Notes: generated by a model not told the origin, from the letters alone. A stretch of 64,000 nucleotides of DNA from Allofournierella_A excrementavium (GCA_019120375.1 DWVE01000062.1:1-64000), one strand, 5' to 3'; shown: positions 26,129 to 34,991, counted from the stretch's first letter. Translations and numbers: made by a program.

Positions 26129-26686
26129 TCACATTTGCTGATAGACGGCGCGCTCGCCGCCGATATACTTGGGCCGGCAGCGGGCGCACAGAAAATGCGC
26201 CTTGCCGATGTGGTCAAAGCTCAGCCGCACCGGCACCGCCACCCGGCGCAGATGCATGCCGATCAGTGTGCCGCCGATGTCCAGCCCGGCTCCGGCGCGT
26301 ATCTCCTCCACCAGCACCGGGTCGGTGAACGCCTGCCAGCAGTTGGTGGCCCAGCTGCCGCCGGCGTGGGGCTGGGGCACGGCGCTGACCTCTTCATAGC
26401 CGTATTTCTCCGCCGCGGCCCGCTCCAGCACCAGGGCCCGGTTCAGATGCTCGCAGCACTGGGCGGCGAGCCAGAGCCCCCGCGCCTGCACGGCGGGCAG
26501 CACGCCCTCCAGCACGGCCCGGGCCGCCTCCATGCTGCTGTCCTTGCCGATGTGGCCGCCCACGATCTCGCTGCTGGAACAGCCCACCACAAAAATGTCG
26601 CCGGGCTTCAAATCAGCGGCGTCCAGAAGTTCCTCCGCCGCGGCGCGCGCCTGGCGGGTGATCTCGCAAAGCATTTCCTGTTCCAT
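26129..26686 (-). CDS. UPF0340/TIGR01440 (DUF436) family protein
   Basis: A 185-residue protein with the family's fixed blocks: VVGCSSSEIVGGHIGKDSS, AAQCCEHLNRALVLERAAAE, VPQPHAGGSWAT and DIGGTLIGMHLRRVAVPVR. The biochemical function is not established. The start is ATG 26686 behind AGGGAGGC. It probably heads a two-gene unit with the YggS gene. Confidence 0.93.
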   Translation of the reverse strand: MEQEMLCEITRQARAAAEELLDAADLKPGDIFVVGCSSSEIVGGHIGKDSSMEAARAVLEGVLPAVQARGLWLAAQCCEHLNRALVLERAAAEKYGYEEVSAVPQPHAGGSWATNCWQAFTDPVLVEEIRAGAGLDIGGTLIGMHLRRVAVPVRLSFDHIGKAHFLCARCRPKYIGGERAVYQQM

Positions 26687-26902
26687 GCGAATGCCTCCCT
26701 TTCCCTCAAAAGTCCCTCCGGGGCGGCCGGCGCCCGCCGGCCGTCCTCTTTTTTGCTGTGAATACAGCATAGCATCGCGGCCGGGGCATGTCAAATCAAG
26801 CCTCCCTTTATATATATGTACAGCCGCCGCGGCGGCCTTTCCGGCAATTGAACAGAACGGACAAAAAACCGCCCGCAAACTTGTACAGTTTTTAACTTGT
26901 AT

Positions 26903-26914
26903 TATAACGTTATA
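26903..26914. promoter_or_regulatory. TATAACGTTATA operator, upstream of the amidohydrolase/frl-like operon
   Basis: A perfect 12-base palindrome within a T/A-rich promoter region, 56 bases before the first gene. The same 12-mer occurs exactly once more (38873), and its 10-base centre at 35919, each before a unit that flanks the GntR/UTRA gene. That regulator is the obvious candidate to bind. Confidence 0.75.
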
Positions 26915-26969
26915 TTATGATATTATGAGTTTGGAAAAATTACCACGGAGGAAAGGTGAGGTTTTGGAC

Positions 26970-28523
26970 ATGAAAGAACGTCAGAAATGTCTGGTCCTGC
27001 TTTCGAAGAACGTGTTCCCGGCCACCGGTGCGGCGCCCTTCGACGGATTTGTGGCGGTGGAGGGCAACCGTATCGCGGCGGTGGGGCCCCGGGCCGAGGC
27101 CGATGAGTGGGTGAAAAAGGCCACCCAGGTGCTGGAACTTGGCGACCGGGTGGTGACGCCCGGCTTCGTGGATGTGCACACCTTCTTCACCGGCTGGGCG
27201 CTGCTGAGCCTGGGCGCGGACTTCTCCGAGGTGAAAACCGACGTGCAGGGTGTGGCCGCGCTGAAGGAATACGAAAAGACGGCCCCTGAGGGCACGGCGC
27301 TGTTCGGCCACAGCTGGCGGCCGGATGACTTTGAAGTCACCGACGAGGCTCTGTTGGACAACACCTGGCCGGAAAAACCCGTGGTGGTGTTCACGGCGGA
27401 CCGGGGCACCTGCTGGATGAACAGTGCGGCCCGGCAGCGTTACGGCTTCGGCCCGGAAAAGTGCTACGCTGAGATGATCTGGAAGATGATCCGCGAGTAT
27501 CTGCAGCTGCCCGGCATGAAGGAAAAGTATAAGGAATACATGCAGATGCTCAATGAGCGGGGCGTCACCACCATCAAAGAGATGACCTTCGACACCTACT
27601 ACGGCTTTGCCGACAAGATGGAGGAGCTGGAAAAAGAGGATGCATTGACGGTGCGCGTTTCCATGATGAGCCAGCCGGTGGGCGAGGGCATCAACATCGA
27701 GCATGGCAAGGAGATGTGCCGGCGCTTCACCGGGCCCTTCGTCTCCTTCTCCGGCTACAACCGCATGACCGACCGCTCCATCCCGTCCTCCATGGCGGAG
27801 CTCATCGAGCCTTACAAGTCCCACCCCGGCATGACCAACACCGTGCCTGTGGAATGGGAACTCATTGAAAAAGAGACCCACCTGGCGGACGAGAACGGCT
27901 TCCGCTACTCGCTCCACTGCCAGGGCGACGGCGCCATCCGCCACACGGTGGCCCTGTTCGACTCCTGTGAGAAGGATGAAAACGGCAAACTCAAGCACCG
28001 CCACGCCATCACCGACCTGGAGTATTCCAACCCCGCCGACCTGGAAAAGTTCGGCGCGCTGGGCGGCATCGTGGAGGTCTATGCCCAGATCCAGTCGCTG
28101 GACAACAAACAGGACGTGCTGGACATGATCGATGCGCAGCTGGGCGGCGACCGGGGCAAAAACTACTGGAACCGCCGCAAAATGTGGGACTCCGGCCTCA
28201 CCGTCACCTGCGGCACCGACCTGCCGCTGCTCATCCCCAACATCCCCGAGGCCATCTACTGCGGCGTGGGCGGGCATTTTGCCGACGGCGGCACCTACAA
28301 CGTGCAGAACATGCTCACGGTGGCCGAGATGCTCACCGCCTGGACCCGCAACGGCCAGTACAACTGCTTCAACGAGGAGCGACTGGGCACGCTGGAGGCG
28401 GGCAAGTTGGCGGACATCGCCGTGCTGGACGCCGATGTGTTCACCCTGCCGGTCGAGCAGGTGAAGGACGTGAAGGTGGCGCTTACCATCTCGGACGGCC
28501 GCATCGTTTACAACGCGCTTTAA
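26970..28523 (+). CDS. Amidohydrolase family protein (YtcJ-like) with altered metal site
   Basis: A 517-residue amidohydrolase with the N-terminal composite beta domain and TIM barrel. The metal motif HxH is H70-T-F72 here (GFVDVHTFF), so the second histidine is lost; H316 (LHCQGDGA) and D417 (CGTDLP) are kept, while the usual IEH site reads HAITDLEYS. YtcJ relatives hydrolyse N-acyl or N-formyl amino acids and enol-ureas using two zincs; one zinc or none is likely here. ATG 26970 is 8 bases behind GGTGAGG. First gene of a long operon under a TATAACGTTATA site. The C-terminal GTLEAGKLADIAVLD is standard. Confidence 0.82.
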   Translation: MKERQKCLVLLSKNVFPATGAAPFDGFVAVEGNRIAAVGPRAEADEWVKKATQVLELGDRVVTPGFVDVHTFFTGWALLSLGADFSEVKTDVQGVAALKEYEKTAPEGTALFGHSWRPDDFEVTDEALLDNTWPEKPVVVFTADRGTCWMNSAARQRYGFGPEKCYAEMIWKMIREYLQLPGMKEKYKEYMQMLNERGVTTIKEMTFDTYYGFADKMEELEKEDALTVRVSMMSQPVGEGINIEHGKEMCRRFTGPFVSFSGYNRMTDRSIPSSMAELIEPYKSHPGMTNTVPVEWELIEKETHLADENGFRYSLHCQGDGAIRHTVALFDSCEKDENGKLKHRHAITDLEYSNPADLEKFGALGGIVEVYAQIQSLDNKQDVLDMIDAQLGGDRGKNYWNRRKMWDSGLTVTCGTDLPLLIPNIPEAIYCGVGGHFADGGTYNVQNMLTVAEMLTAWTRNGQYNCFNEERLGTLEAGKLADIAVLDADVFTLPVEQVKDVKVALTISDGRIVYNAL

Positions 28524-28536
28524 AAAGGAGGGCCTT

Positions 28537-29373
28537 ATGGCACACATCAGGAGGGAGCAGCTGGCGGCCATCGGCATCCATTATGTGTATTACCCGCTGG
28601 ACTACATGCTGGACGCTCAGGCCAAAGCCGGATACAAGACCATCGAGATGCTGGGCATGGCGCCCCACTACCTCATGGACGAAACGGGTTTTCAGGACCC
28701 GGCGGAGCTTCGGAAAAAGGTGGAGGCCCGGGGCATGACCATCGGGTGCTTCACCCCCGAATGTGCCACCTATTATTACACCATGAACGCCCCGGAAGGC
28801 GGCTTCCATGACCGCAGTATGGAGTACTTCAAGCGCGGCATTGAAGCGGCGGAAAAGATGGGAGCGAAAAAGTTGCTGACCAACTGCATCGGAGCGCCCT
28901 TTGACGAGGAGTACGGCCGGGCCTATGACCGGGCGGTGCGCAGCCTGCGGGAGCTGGCCAAAACCGCCGCCGACCACGGCGTGACCATCGCGGTGGAGAC
29001 GGTGCGCCCCGAGGAGAGCCGGGTGGTCATCACCCTGCCGGAACTGGCGCGGCTGCTGAAGGACGTGGATAGTCCCTGGGTGAAGGCCGGCCTGGACACG
29101 GTGGCCATGGGCGTGGCGGGGGAGACGCCCCGCCAGTGGTTCGAGACCCTGGGCAGGGACATCGTGCACACCCACTTCATCGACGGGCGGCCCTACGCCC
29201 ATCTTGTGTGGGGCGACGGGCTGTATCCCCTGGAGAAATACCTGGACGTGCTCAACGAGTTCGGCTACGAGGGGCTTTTGGGCCAGGAGATCACCGACGG
29301 GCGCTACTTCGACGACCCCGCGGCGGCGGACGCACGCAACTTCCGGGCGTTCGAGCCGTTCTTTGAGAACTGA
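28537..29373 (+). CDS. FrlC-like sugar/Amadori-product 3-epimerase (TIM barrel), copy A
   Basis: A 278-residue member of the AP-endonuclease-2/sugar phosphate isomerase superfamily. The metal ligands expected for such epimerases are visible: E154 (VETVRPEES), D187 (GLDT), H213 (HTHFIDG) and E251 (GQEITDG). The TPEC and RPEES stretches match FrlC, which interconverts psicoselysine and fructoselysine. It is followed 14 bases later by a second member of the same family, nearly half identical by eye. Start ATG 28537 behind AAAAGGAGGGCCTT. The deglycase and kinases downstream support a role on a sugar joined to an amine. Confidence 0.8.
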   Translation: MAHIRREQLAAIGIHYVYYPLDYMLDAQAKAGYKTIEMLGMAPHYLMDETGFQDPAELRKKVEARGMTIGCFTPECATYYYTMNAPEGGFHDRSMEYFKRGIEAAEKMGAKKLLTNCIGAPFDEEYGRAYDRAVRSLRELAKTAADHGVTIAVETVRPEESRVVITLPELARLLKDVDSPWVKAGLDTVAMGVAGETPRQWFETLGRDIVHTHFIDGRPYAHLVWGDGLYPLEKYLDVLNEFGYEGLLGQEITDGRYFDDPAAADARNFRAFEPFFEN

Positions 29374-29387
29374 AAGGGGGAGAGGAG

Positions 29388-30230
29388 ATGGCGACGCCGA
29401 AACTCCGCCGCGAACAGGTGGCGGGCATGAACATCCACTATGTGAACTATTCGCTGGACTACTTCCTCGACGCGCAGCAACGCCTGGGCTTCAAGACCAT
29501 CGAGCTCTGGTGCGCGGCTCCCCACGTCTGGCTGGACCACATGCGATACTACGACGCAAAAGACATCCGCCGCAAGATCGAACGCCGCGGCCTGGCCGTG
29601 CATGTGCTCACCCCGGAAAACTGCACCTATCCCTATCAGTTCGCGGCCAAGGAGCCGGAGCACATCCGGCGCTCCTTCGGCTACTTTTCCAACGGCATCC
29701 GCCTTGCCGCCGAGCTGGGCTGCGAGTACATGGAAGTGAACTCCGGCTGGGGCTACTGGAACGAGGATAAGGAAGAAGCCTGGAAGCGCAGCGCCGACAT
29801 GCTGCACCGGCTGGCCGAGGTGGCCAAAGAGAACAACGTCACGCTGGTGATGGAGTCCATCCGCCCGGAAGAGAGCCAGCTGGTGATCGACCTGCCCGCG
29901 GCGCAGAGGATGCTGCGGGAGGTGGACCACCCCAACCTCAAGGCGATGGTGGACACCTGCGCCATGGGCGTTGCGGGCGAAACGCTGGAAGACTGGTTCC
30001 GGGCCCTGGGCCCCGACATCCGGCACATGCACTTCATCGACGGCACGCCCTACGGCCATCTGGTGTGGGGCGACGGCGGCCATCATCTGGGCCGGTTCAT
30101 CGAGACCCTCAACCGCTACGGCTACGAGGGGTATCTGGGCCAGGAGATCACCGACGGCCGGTATTTCATGGACCCCGCGGCGGCGGATGCGCGCAACATG
30201 AAGAATTTTGAGCGCTACATCGAAGATTGA
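29388..30230 (+). CDS. FrlC-like sugar/Amadori-product 3-epimerase (TIM barrel), copy B
   Basis: A 280-residue paralogue of the previous protein, with the same ligand set E156, D189, H215 and E253 and the same C-terminus motif GQEITDGRYF. The segments between differ most around residues 40-60 and 110-130, where the substrate pocket lies (WCAAPHVWLDHMRYY, NSGWGYWNEDKEE). The tandem pair points to two epimeric or chemically different substrates that enter one pathway. ATG 29388 follows GGGGGAGAGG. Transcribed with its neighbours. Confidence 0.8.
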   Translation: MATPKLRREQVAGMNIHYVNYSLDYFLDAQQRLGFKTIELWCAAPHVWLDHMRYYDAKDIRRKIERRGLAVHVLTPENCTYPYQFAAKEPEHIRRSFGYFSNGIRLAAELGCEYMEVNSGWGYWNEDKEEAWKRSADMLHRLAEVAKENNVTLVMESIRPEESQLVIDLPAAQRMLREVDHPNLKAMVDTCAMGVAGETLEDWFRALGPDIRHMHFIDGTPYGHLVWGDGGHHLGRFIETLNRYGYEGYLGQEITDGRYFMDPAAADARNMKNFERYIED

Positions 30231-30270
30231 CTTTTTCAAACCATATTCACTGCAAAAGGAGAAGAGAATC

Positions 30271-31239
30271 ATGAAAGCAAATGAAGTTATCAAGAAGGTC
30301 CTGGCGGAGCACGGCGAGATCACCGAGGTGTACTGGGTGGCCTGCGGCGGCAGCCTGATCGACCTGTATCCCTCCCACTTCATGATGACCGTGGAGAGCG
30401 CCAAGACCTCCTCCGGCTGGCACACCGCCAAGGAGTTCCTGGTGGCCACCCCCAAGAAGCTGGGCAAGCACAGCATGGTGGTGATGTGCAGCCACTCCGG
30501 CAACACCAAGGAAGCCGTGGACGCCGCGGTGCTGGCCTATGAGCGGGGCGCGGCCGTGGTCACCCTGACCGACAACGCCGGTTCCAAGGCGGACGACCCC
30601 CGTTTCATCGCCTGGGTCTACCCCTGGGGCGACGGCGTGCCCACCGCCGAGGTGCCGCTGGGCATCTGCCCCATGCTGGCCGCCGAGCTCATCAAGGCCC
30701 AGGAGGGCTTTGACAAGTACGACGCGCTGGTGGAAGGCATCGCCAAGATGGACGGCATCATCGCCAAGGCTAAGGTGAAGGTGAACGCCGAGCTGGGCGA
30801 GAAGTTCGCCGACCTGTGCGAGGAGAACAAGTTCTTCTACATCCTGGGCTCCGGCGCCAACTTCAGCCAGACCTACGGTTTTGCCATCTGCAGCCTGATG
30901 GAGATGCAGTGGCAGAACTGCTGCTACATCCACTCCGGCGAGTACTTCCACGGCCCCTTCGAGTGCACCGAGCCGGGCGTGTTCTACTTCCTGCAGATGG
31001 GCTCCTCCTCCGCCCGGGTGATGGACGAGCGGGCGCTGGCCTTCCTCAAGACCCACACCGACCGTCTGATGGTGCTGGACGCGCTGGAATACGGCATGGC
31101 CGATGTGGACGAGGGCGTGCGCGCCTATCTGGAACCGGCCCTGTTCTACGCCATGAACGTGGAGCTGCGCGCCGCCCGCGGCAAGCGCTTTGACCACTCT
31201 CCCGAGATCCGCCGCTACATGGGCATCGAGAAGTATTGA
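30271..31239 (+). CDS. SIS-domain sugar-phosphate deglycase, FrlB-like
   Basis: A 322-residue protein with two SIS domains. VACGGSLIDLYPS and CSHSGNTKEAV are phosphosugar-binding loops; YIHSGEYFHGPFECTEPG holds the Glu/His region that is catalytic in FrlB/FraB-type deglycases, enzymes that split fructoselysine or fructose-asparagine 6-phosphate into glucose 6-phosphate and the free amino acid. Size and motif spacing agree with FrlB. It is the only deglycase in the locus, served by two kinases and two epimerases. ATG 30271 behind AAAAGGAGAAGAG. The amine half of the substrate cannot be told from sequence. Confidence 0.82.
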   Translation: MKANEVIKKVLAEHGEITEVYWVACGGSLIDLYPSHFMMTVESAKTSSGWHTAKEFLVATPKKLGKHSMVVMCSHSGNTKEAVDAAVLAYERGAAVVTLTDNAGSKADDPRFIAWVYPWGDGVPTAEVPLGICPMLAAELIKAQEGFDKYDALVEGIAKMDGIIAKAKVKVNAELGEKFADLCEENKFFYILGSGANFSQTYGFAICSLMEMQWQNCCYIHSGEYFHGPFECTEPGVFYFLQMGSSSARVMDERALAFLKTHTDRLMVLDALEYGMADVDEGVRAYLEPALFYAMNVELRAARGKRFDHSPEIRRYMGIEKY

Positions 31240-31265
31240 TTTTTGAGAAAAGGAGCGAAAGAACG

Positions 31266-32129
31266 ATGGCATATCAGGTGAAGGTCCTGGGCTTTGGCGA
31301 CAATGTCGTGGACAAATACGAGCACATCAAAACCATGTACCCCGGCGGCAACGCGGTGAACTTTGCCGTGTTCGCCAAAAAGCTGGGGGCCGAGCGCAGC
31401 GCCTACATGGGCATCTTCGGCTCGGACAAAGAGGCCGAACACGTCATTGCCTCCCTGCAGGAGGAGGGTGTGGAGCTGGTGAAGTGCAAACAGGTCATCG
31501 GCGAGAACGGCGCGGCCCGGGTGACGGTGAACCCCGAAAACGGCGACCGCATCTTCCTGGGCTCCAACGAGGGCGGCATCCGCGGCGACATGCTCTATGC
31601 GCTGGACCGCTTCTCCATCGAGTATGTGAAGGGCTTCGACCTGGTGCACTCCGGCAACTACTGCTTCACCGAGCGGGAGCTGCCCAAGATCAAGGCCGCG
31701 GGCGTGCCCATCAGCTTTGACTTCTCCGACGATTCCACCGACGAGTACTACGAGCGCATCGCCCCGCTGGTGGATTACGCCTTCATGTCCTGCAGCGACA
31801 TCTCCAAAGAGGAGACCTATGAAAAGCTGAAGAAGGTGTCCGCCCTGGGCCCCAAGTTCGTCTGCGCCTCCCGCGGCGACGAGGGATGCATCGCCTATGA
31901 CGGCGCCGAGTTCTACGTCCAGGGCATCAAGCCCGTGGAGAATATGGTGGACACCATGGCCGCCGGCGACAGCCTGCTCACCGCCTTCCTGGTGAACTAC
32001 CTCGCCCGCGAGAAAGAGGGCAAGGGCGGCCCCGAGGCCATCCGGGAGAGCCTGGACCTGGCCGCCGGATTTGCCGCCAACACCTGCGGCCTGGCGGGCA
32101 GCTGGGGCCACGGCAAAGTGTACGAATAA
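31266..32129 (+). CDS. PfkB-family kinase, FrlD-like, copy A
   Basis: A 287-residue ribokinase-fold kinase. The sugar-binding GGNAVN motif is intact (27-32). The anion-hole motif, normally GAGD, reads AAGD (232-235), keeping the catalytic D235. FrlD phosphorylates fructoselysine at C6; the closest-looking text is that family (GFGDNVVDKY, DTMAAGDS). ATG 31266 behind AAAAGGAGCGAAAG. It is followed by an intergenic hairpin and a second kinase of the same family. Confidence 0.82.
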   Translation: MAYQVKVLGFGDNVVDKYEHIKTMYPGGNAVNFAVFAKKLGAERSAYMGIFGSDKEAEHVIASLQEEGVELVKCKQVIGENGAARVTVNPENGDRIFLGSNEGGIRGDMLYALDRFSIEYVKGFDLVHSGNYCFTERELPKIKAAGVPISFDFSDDSTDEYYERIAPLVDYAFMSCSDISKEETYEKLKKVSALGPKFVCASRGDEGCIAYDGAEFYVQGIKPVENMVDTMAAGDSLLTAFLVNYLAREKEGKGGPEAIRESLDLAAGFAANTCGLAGSWGHGKVYE

Positions 32130-32148
32130 AAAGCACCGCCTTGTTACC

Positions 32149-32179
32149 AGAGCGGGAGCGGCGGCGCCGCTCCCGCTCT
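32149..32179 (+). repeat. Perfect intercistronic hairpin between the two PfkB kinases
   Basis: A 15-bp stem AGAGCGGGAGCGGCG around a single G. No T-run follows closely (GCGCTATTTTG), so it is not a convincing terminator. It may mark mRNA processing or partial attenuation that sets different levels of the two kinases. Confidence 0.6.
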
Positions 32180-32212
32180 GCGCTATTTTGCAGCAAAAGG
32201 AGGAGAAAGAGA

Positions 32213-33013
32213 ATGGAAAAAACTGTGGCGGCCGTGGGCTTCTGCTGCGCGGACGTGTACGAAAAGCTGAACAAGTTCTATCCCACCGGCAACGGTGTGG
32301 ACTGGGGCGTGCATCTGGCCCGCATGGGCGTGCCCGTGAGCGTGGTGAGCGTGGTGGGCACCGACAGCTACGGCGAGAAGATGAAAGAGGCCCTGGCGGC
32401 GGAAGGCATCGACATCTCCCATCTGCGCACCGAGCCCGGCGACACCTGCAAGATGATGATGGACCTGAAAAACGGCGCTGACCGGGTGCATCTGGAAGAG
32501 ATCGAAGGCGTCATGGCCGACTACGCCCTCACCGATGAGGAATTCGGGTTCGTGGCGGGCCACACCATGCTGCACACCGACCTGTTCGGCAAGGTGCTGG
32601 ACCGTCTGCCTGCCTGGAAGGCCAAGGGCGTGCAGGTGGTGATGGACTTCTCGGTGTTCAGCGAGGACCCGGAATACCAGTGTGAAACGCTGTTCCCCTA
32701 TGTGGACTATGTCTTTCTCTCCTACGACGGCAAGAAGGACGAGCACATCAAGGAGTGGGTGAAGAAGATCCACTCCTACGGCCCCAAGCTGGTCACCGCC
32801 ACCCTGGGCGAACTGGGCAGCATCTGCTACGACGGCACCACCCTGTATGAGTACGGCATCGTGCCCACCGAAGTGGTGAACACCGTGGGCGCGGGCGACA
32901 GCTACATCGCCGGCTTCACCTACGGCATCCTGAACGGGTGGAGCGTGCCGGAGTGCATGAAGAAGGGGGCGGAAGTCTCCAGCGCGGTGGTGGCCCGGTT
33001 CGAGCCGTACTGA
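32213..33013 (+). CDS. PfkB-family kinase, FrlD-like, copy B
   Basis: A 266-residue kinase. Here GAGD is intact (226-229, NTVGAGDS) but the sugar-pocket motif reads TGNGVD (25-30) in place of GGNAVN, so the two copies differ in opposite places. The stretch LEEIEGVMADYALTDEE resembles FrlD of E. coli. The changed pocket suggests another acceptor sugar or epimer. ATG 32213 follows AAAAGGAGGAGAAAG. Its start region is separated from copy A by an 83-base spacer with a strong hairpin. Confidence 0.82.
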   Translation: MEKTVAAVGFCCADVYEKLNKFYPTGNGVDWGVHLARMGVPVSVVSVVGTDSYGEKMKEALAAEGIDISHLRTEPGDTCKMMMDLKNGADRVHLEEIEGVMADYALTDEEFGFVAGHTMLHTDLFGKVLDRLPAWKAKGVQVVMDFSVFSEDPEYQCETLFPYVDYVFLSYDGKKDEHIKEWVKKIHSYGPKLVTATLGELGSICYDGTTLYEYGIVPTEVVNTVGAGDSYIAGFTYGILNGWSVPECMKKGAEVSSAVVARFEPY

Positions 33014-33045
33014 GCGCGGAAAACACAGAAAGAAGGGAAACGACC

Positions 33046-33900
33046 TTGCTGATCGATATGCACATCCATCCCATTTTTTACGGGCCCATCTGCGGGGATG
33101 AAAAGGAAGTGGCCTTCCGGGGCGACACCTTCGGGGTGTGGAAACAGGGGCCCATGGAGTTCGACGAGCTGTTTGCCGAGTGGGACGTCTGCGGGCTGAC
33201 CCGGGCGGCGCTGCTGCCGCTGGACGTGACCACCACCGCCGGCGGCTGGGTGGTGAACAACGACCAGGTGGAGGCGCTGTGCAAACTGCACCCGGACAAG
33301 TTCTACGGCTTTGCCAGCGTGGACCCCCACCGGGCGGACGCGCTGGAAGTGCTGGAACGGGCCTTTTTCCAGCAGGGGCTGCGGGGGTTGAAACTGAACC
33401 CCGCCAAGCAGCGCTTCGACCCGTCGGACGAAAGGATGGAGCCCATCTACGCTTTGTGCGAGCGGGAGAACAAGCCCATCATCTTCCACGCGGGCCTCTC
33501 CTGGGAGCCCAACGCCCCCAGCCGCTATGCCCATCCGCTGGCCTTTGAGGAGGTGGCCATCCGCCACCCGGGCCTGCGCATCTGCCTTGCCCACTTCGCC
33601 TGGCCCTGGGTGCGGGAGATGGTGATGCTGATGATAAAATACCCCAACGTCTACACCGACACCGCCCTGCTCTATGTGGATTCCCCCGAGGAGCAGATGA
33701 TGGAGCTGTTCACCAAAGACATGGGCCCCATGTGGTTCGAGCGGTGCTTCCCCCGGCAGGTGATGTTCGGCTCCAACGGGCCCCGCTTCCGCGCCTTCAA
33801 ACTCAAGCGGGCGCTGGACAAGGTGCCCATGCGGGAGTTCGCCCGGGAGAATCTCTACTGGAAAAATGCGCTGCGCTTTCTCAGCGGCGGGGAGGTGTGA
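33046..33900 (+). CDS. Amidohydrolase-2 family metal-dependent hydrolase or decarboxylase
   Basis: A 284-residue TIM-barrel enzyme of the ACMSD/amidohydrolase-2 group. H6 and H8 (DMHIHP) form the metal motif; KPIIFHAG near residue 145 and AHFAWPW near 180 supply the other histidines, and FGSNGP near 243 replaces the usual FGSD/GTD aspartate by asparagine. TTG 33046 is the best start, 8 bases behind AGAAGGGA; an ATG four codons later would be too far from it. It is the seventh gene of the frl-like operon. Substrate unknown; it could open a ring or remove an acyl or carboxyl group from the amine part of the substrate. Confidence 0.75.
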   Translation: MLIDMHIHPIFYGPICGDEKEVAFRGDTFGVWKQGPMEFDELFAEWDVCGLTRAALLPLDVTTTAGGWVVNNDQVEALCKLHPDKFYGFASVDPHRADALEVLERAFFQQGLRGLKLNPAKQRFDPSDERMEPIYALCERENKPIIFHAGLSWEPNAPSRYAHPLAFEEVAIRHPGLRICLAHFAWPWVREMVMLMIKYPNVYTDTALLYVDSPEEQMMELFTKDMGPMWFERCFPRQVMFGSNGPRFRAFKLKRALDKVPMREFARENLYWKNALRFLSGGEV

Positions 33901-33903
33901 GTC

Positions 33904-34332
33904 ATGGTCGTGCTGAAGACCATCCGGCATTTGAGCAAGGATGTGGAAGAGTATTTCAACATCACCCGGCAGGTGCACGACATCGTGCGCCAGAGCGGCG
34001 TGAAAAACGGCCTCGTGGCGGTCATCACCGCCCACACCACCACCGGCATCCTGGTGAACGAGGCGCTGCCCTGCGTGGAGGCGGATATTTCGGAGATGCT
34101 GGAAAAAACAGTCCCGCTGGAAGCGCCCTATCTCCACGCCCATTTCCTGCCCACCTACGGCGCCACCAGCAACAACTCCCAGGGGCATCTGAAAAGCGTG
34201 CTCACCGGCAACCACTGCCTGTTCCCCGTCATCGACGGCGAGATCGTCTGCGGCGGGGCGCAGGACATCTATCTGGCGGAGTTCGACGGCCCCCAGCTGC
34301 GCAAGGTGTATGTGGAAGTGATGGGGGAGTGA
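33904..34332 (+). CDS. YjbQ-family protein (UPF0047)
   Basis: A 142-residue YjbQ protein. The family signature is clear: VAVITAHTTTGILVNE, HFLPTYGATSNNSQGHLKSVLTG and GGAQDIYLAEFDGPQ with the conserved His/Asp set. Members have weak thiamine phosphate synthase activity; the true role is unsettled. It starts 4 bases after the amidohydrolase stop (GGGGAGGTGTGAGTC ATG), so it is in the operon. Its presence in a sugar-amine catabolic unit is unusual. Confidence 0.92.
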   Translation: MVVLKTIRHLSKDVEEYFNITRQVHDIVRQSGVKNGLVAVITAHTTTGILVNEALPCVEADISEMLEKTVPLEAPYLHAHFLPTYGATSNNSQGHLKSVLTGNHCLFPVIDGEIVCGGAQDIYLAEFDGPQLRKVYVEVMGE

Positions 34333-34339
34333 CGGCCCC

Positions 34340-34951
34340 ATGAAAACGATTTTGTGCTTCGGAGATTCCAACACCTTCGGCAGCGTGCCCGGCACCGGCG
34401 GGCGCTACGGGCGGCAGGTGCGCTGGCCCTGCCGCATGGAGCGGCTCTTGGGCGAAGGATACGAGGTGATGGCGGAGGGCCTTCCCGGCCGCACCACCGT
34501 CTTCACCGACTACATCGAGCCGTACCGCGCCGGCATCGAGCAGATCGTTCCGGCGGTGCAGAGCCACGCGCCCGACGCGCTGGTCATCATGCTGGGCACC
34601 AACGACACCAAGGCCCGCTATCATGTGAGCGCCGCGGAGATCGGCTTCGGCATGGAGGAGCTGCTGCTGCGCCTGCGCACGGCGTATCCCTTTTCCGATG
34701 TGCCGCAGGTGGTGCTTGCGGCGCCCGCGCCGCTTCGCTGCGCGCCGGGGGCGGAATTCTCCGCCGAGAGCGTGGAGAAGTCCCGGCTCCTTGCCCCCAT
34801 CTATGAGGGCATTGCCCGGCGGTTCGGCTGCGCCTTCTTCGACGCGGGCACGTTCGCGGCCCTGGGGCAGGACGGCGTCCACTTCACCCCGCAGGACCAC
34901 GAGGAGATGGCCCGGCGGGCCGCGGCCGCCGTTAGAGCGCTGTTCGAATGA
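34340..34951 (+). CDS. SGNH/GDSL-family hydrolase
   Basis: A 203-residue hydrolase. Block I is FGDSN with S10 as nucleophile, block II is EGLPGRTT, block III GTND and block V DGVHFT supplies the Asp-His pair. Without a signal peptide it is cytoplasmic. Such enzymes cleave O-acetyl or other ester groups from sugars. Last gene of the operon, 8 bases after YjbQ, closed by a 16-bp terminator. It may deacylate the imported conjugate. Confidence 0.9.
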   Translation: MKTILCFGDSNTFGSVPGTGGRYGRQVRWPCRMERLLGEGYEVMAEGLPGRTTVFTDYIEPYRAGIEQIVPAVQSHAPDALVIMLGTNDTKARYHVSAAEIGFGMEELLLRLRTAYPFSDVPQVVLAAPAPLRCAPGAEFSAESVEKSRLLAPIYEGIARRFGCAFFDAGTFAALGQDGVHFTPQDHEEMARRAAAAVRALFE

Positions 34952-34956
34952 AAGAA

Positions 34957-34991
34957 AAAAGCCTGTTCCGGCTGTGCCGGAACAGGCTTTT
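34957..34991. terminator. Bidirectional terminator between the SGNH and GntR genes
   Basis: A 16-bp perfect stem AAAAGCCTGTTCCGGC with a TGT loop; serves the plus-strand operon and the convergent GntR gene. Confidence 0.9.
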
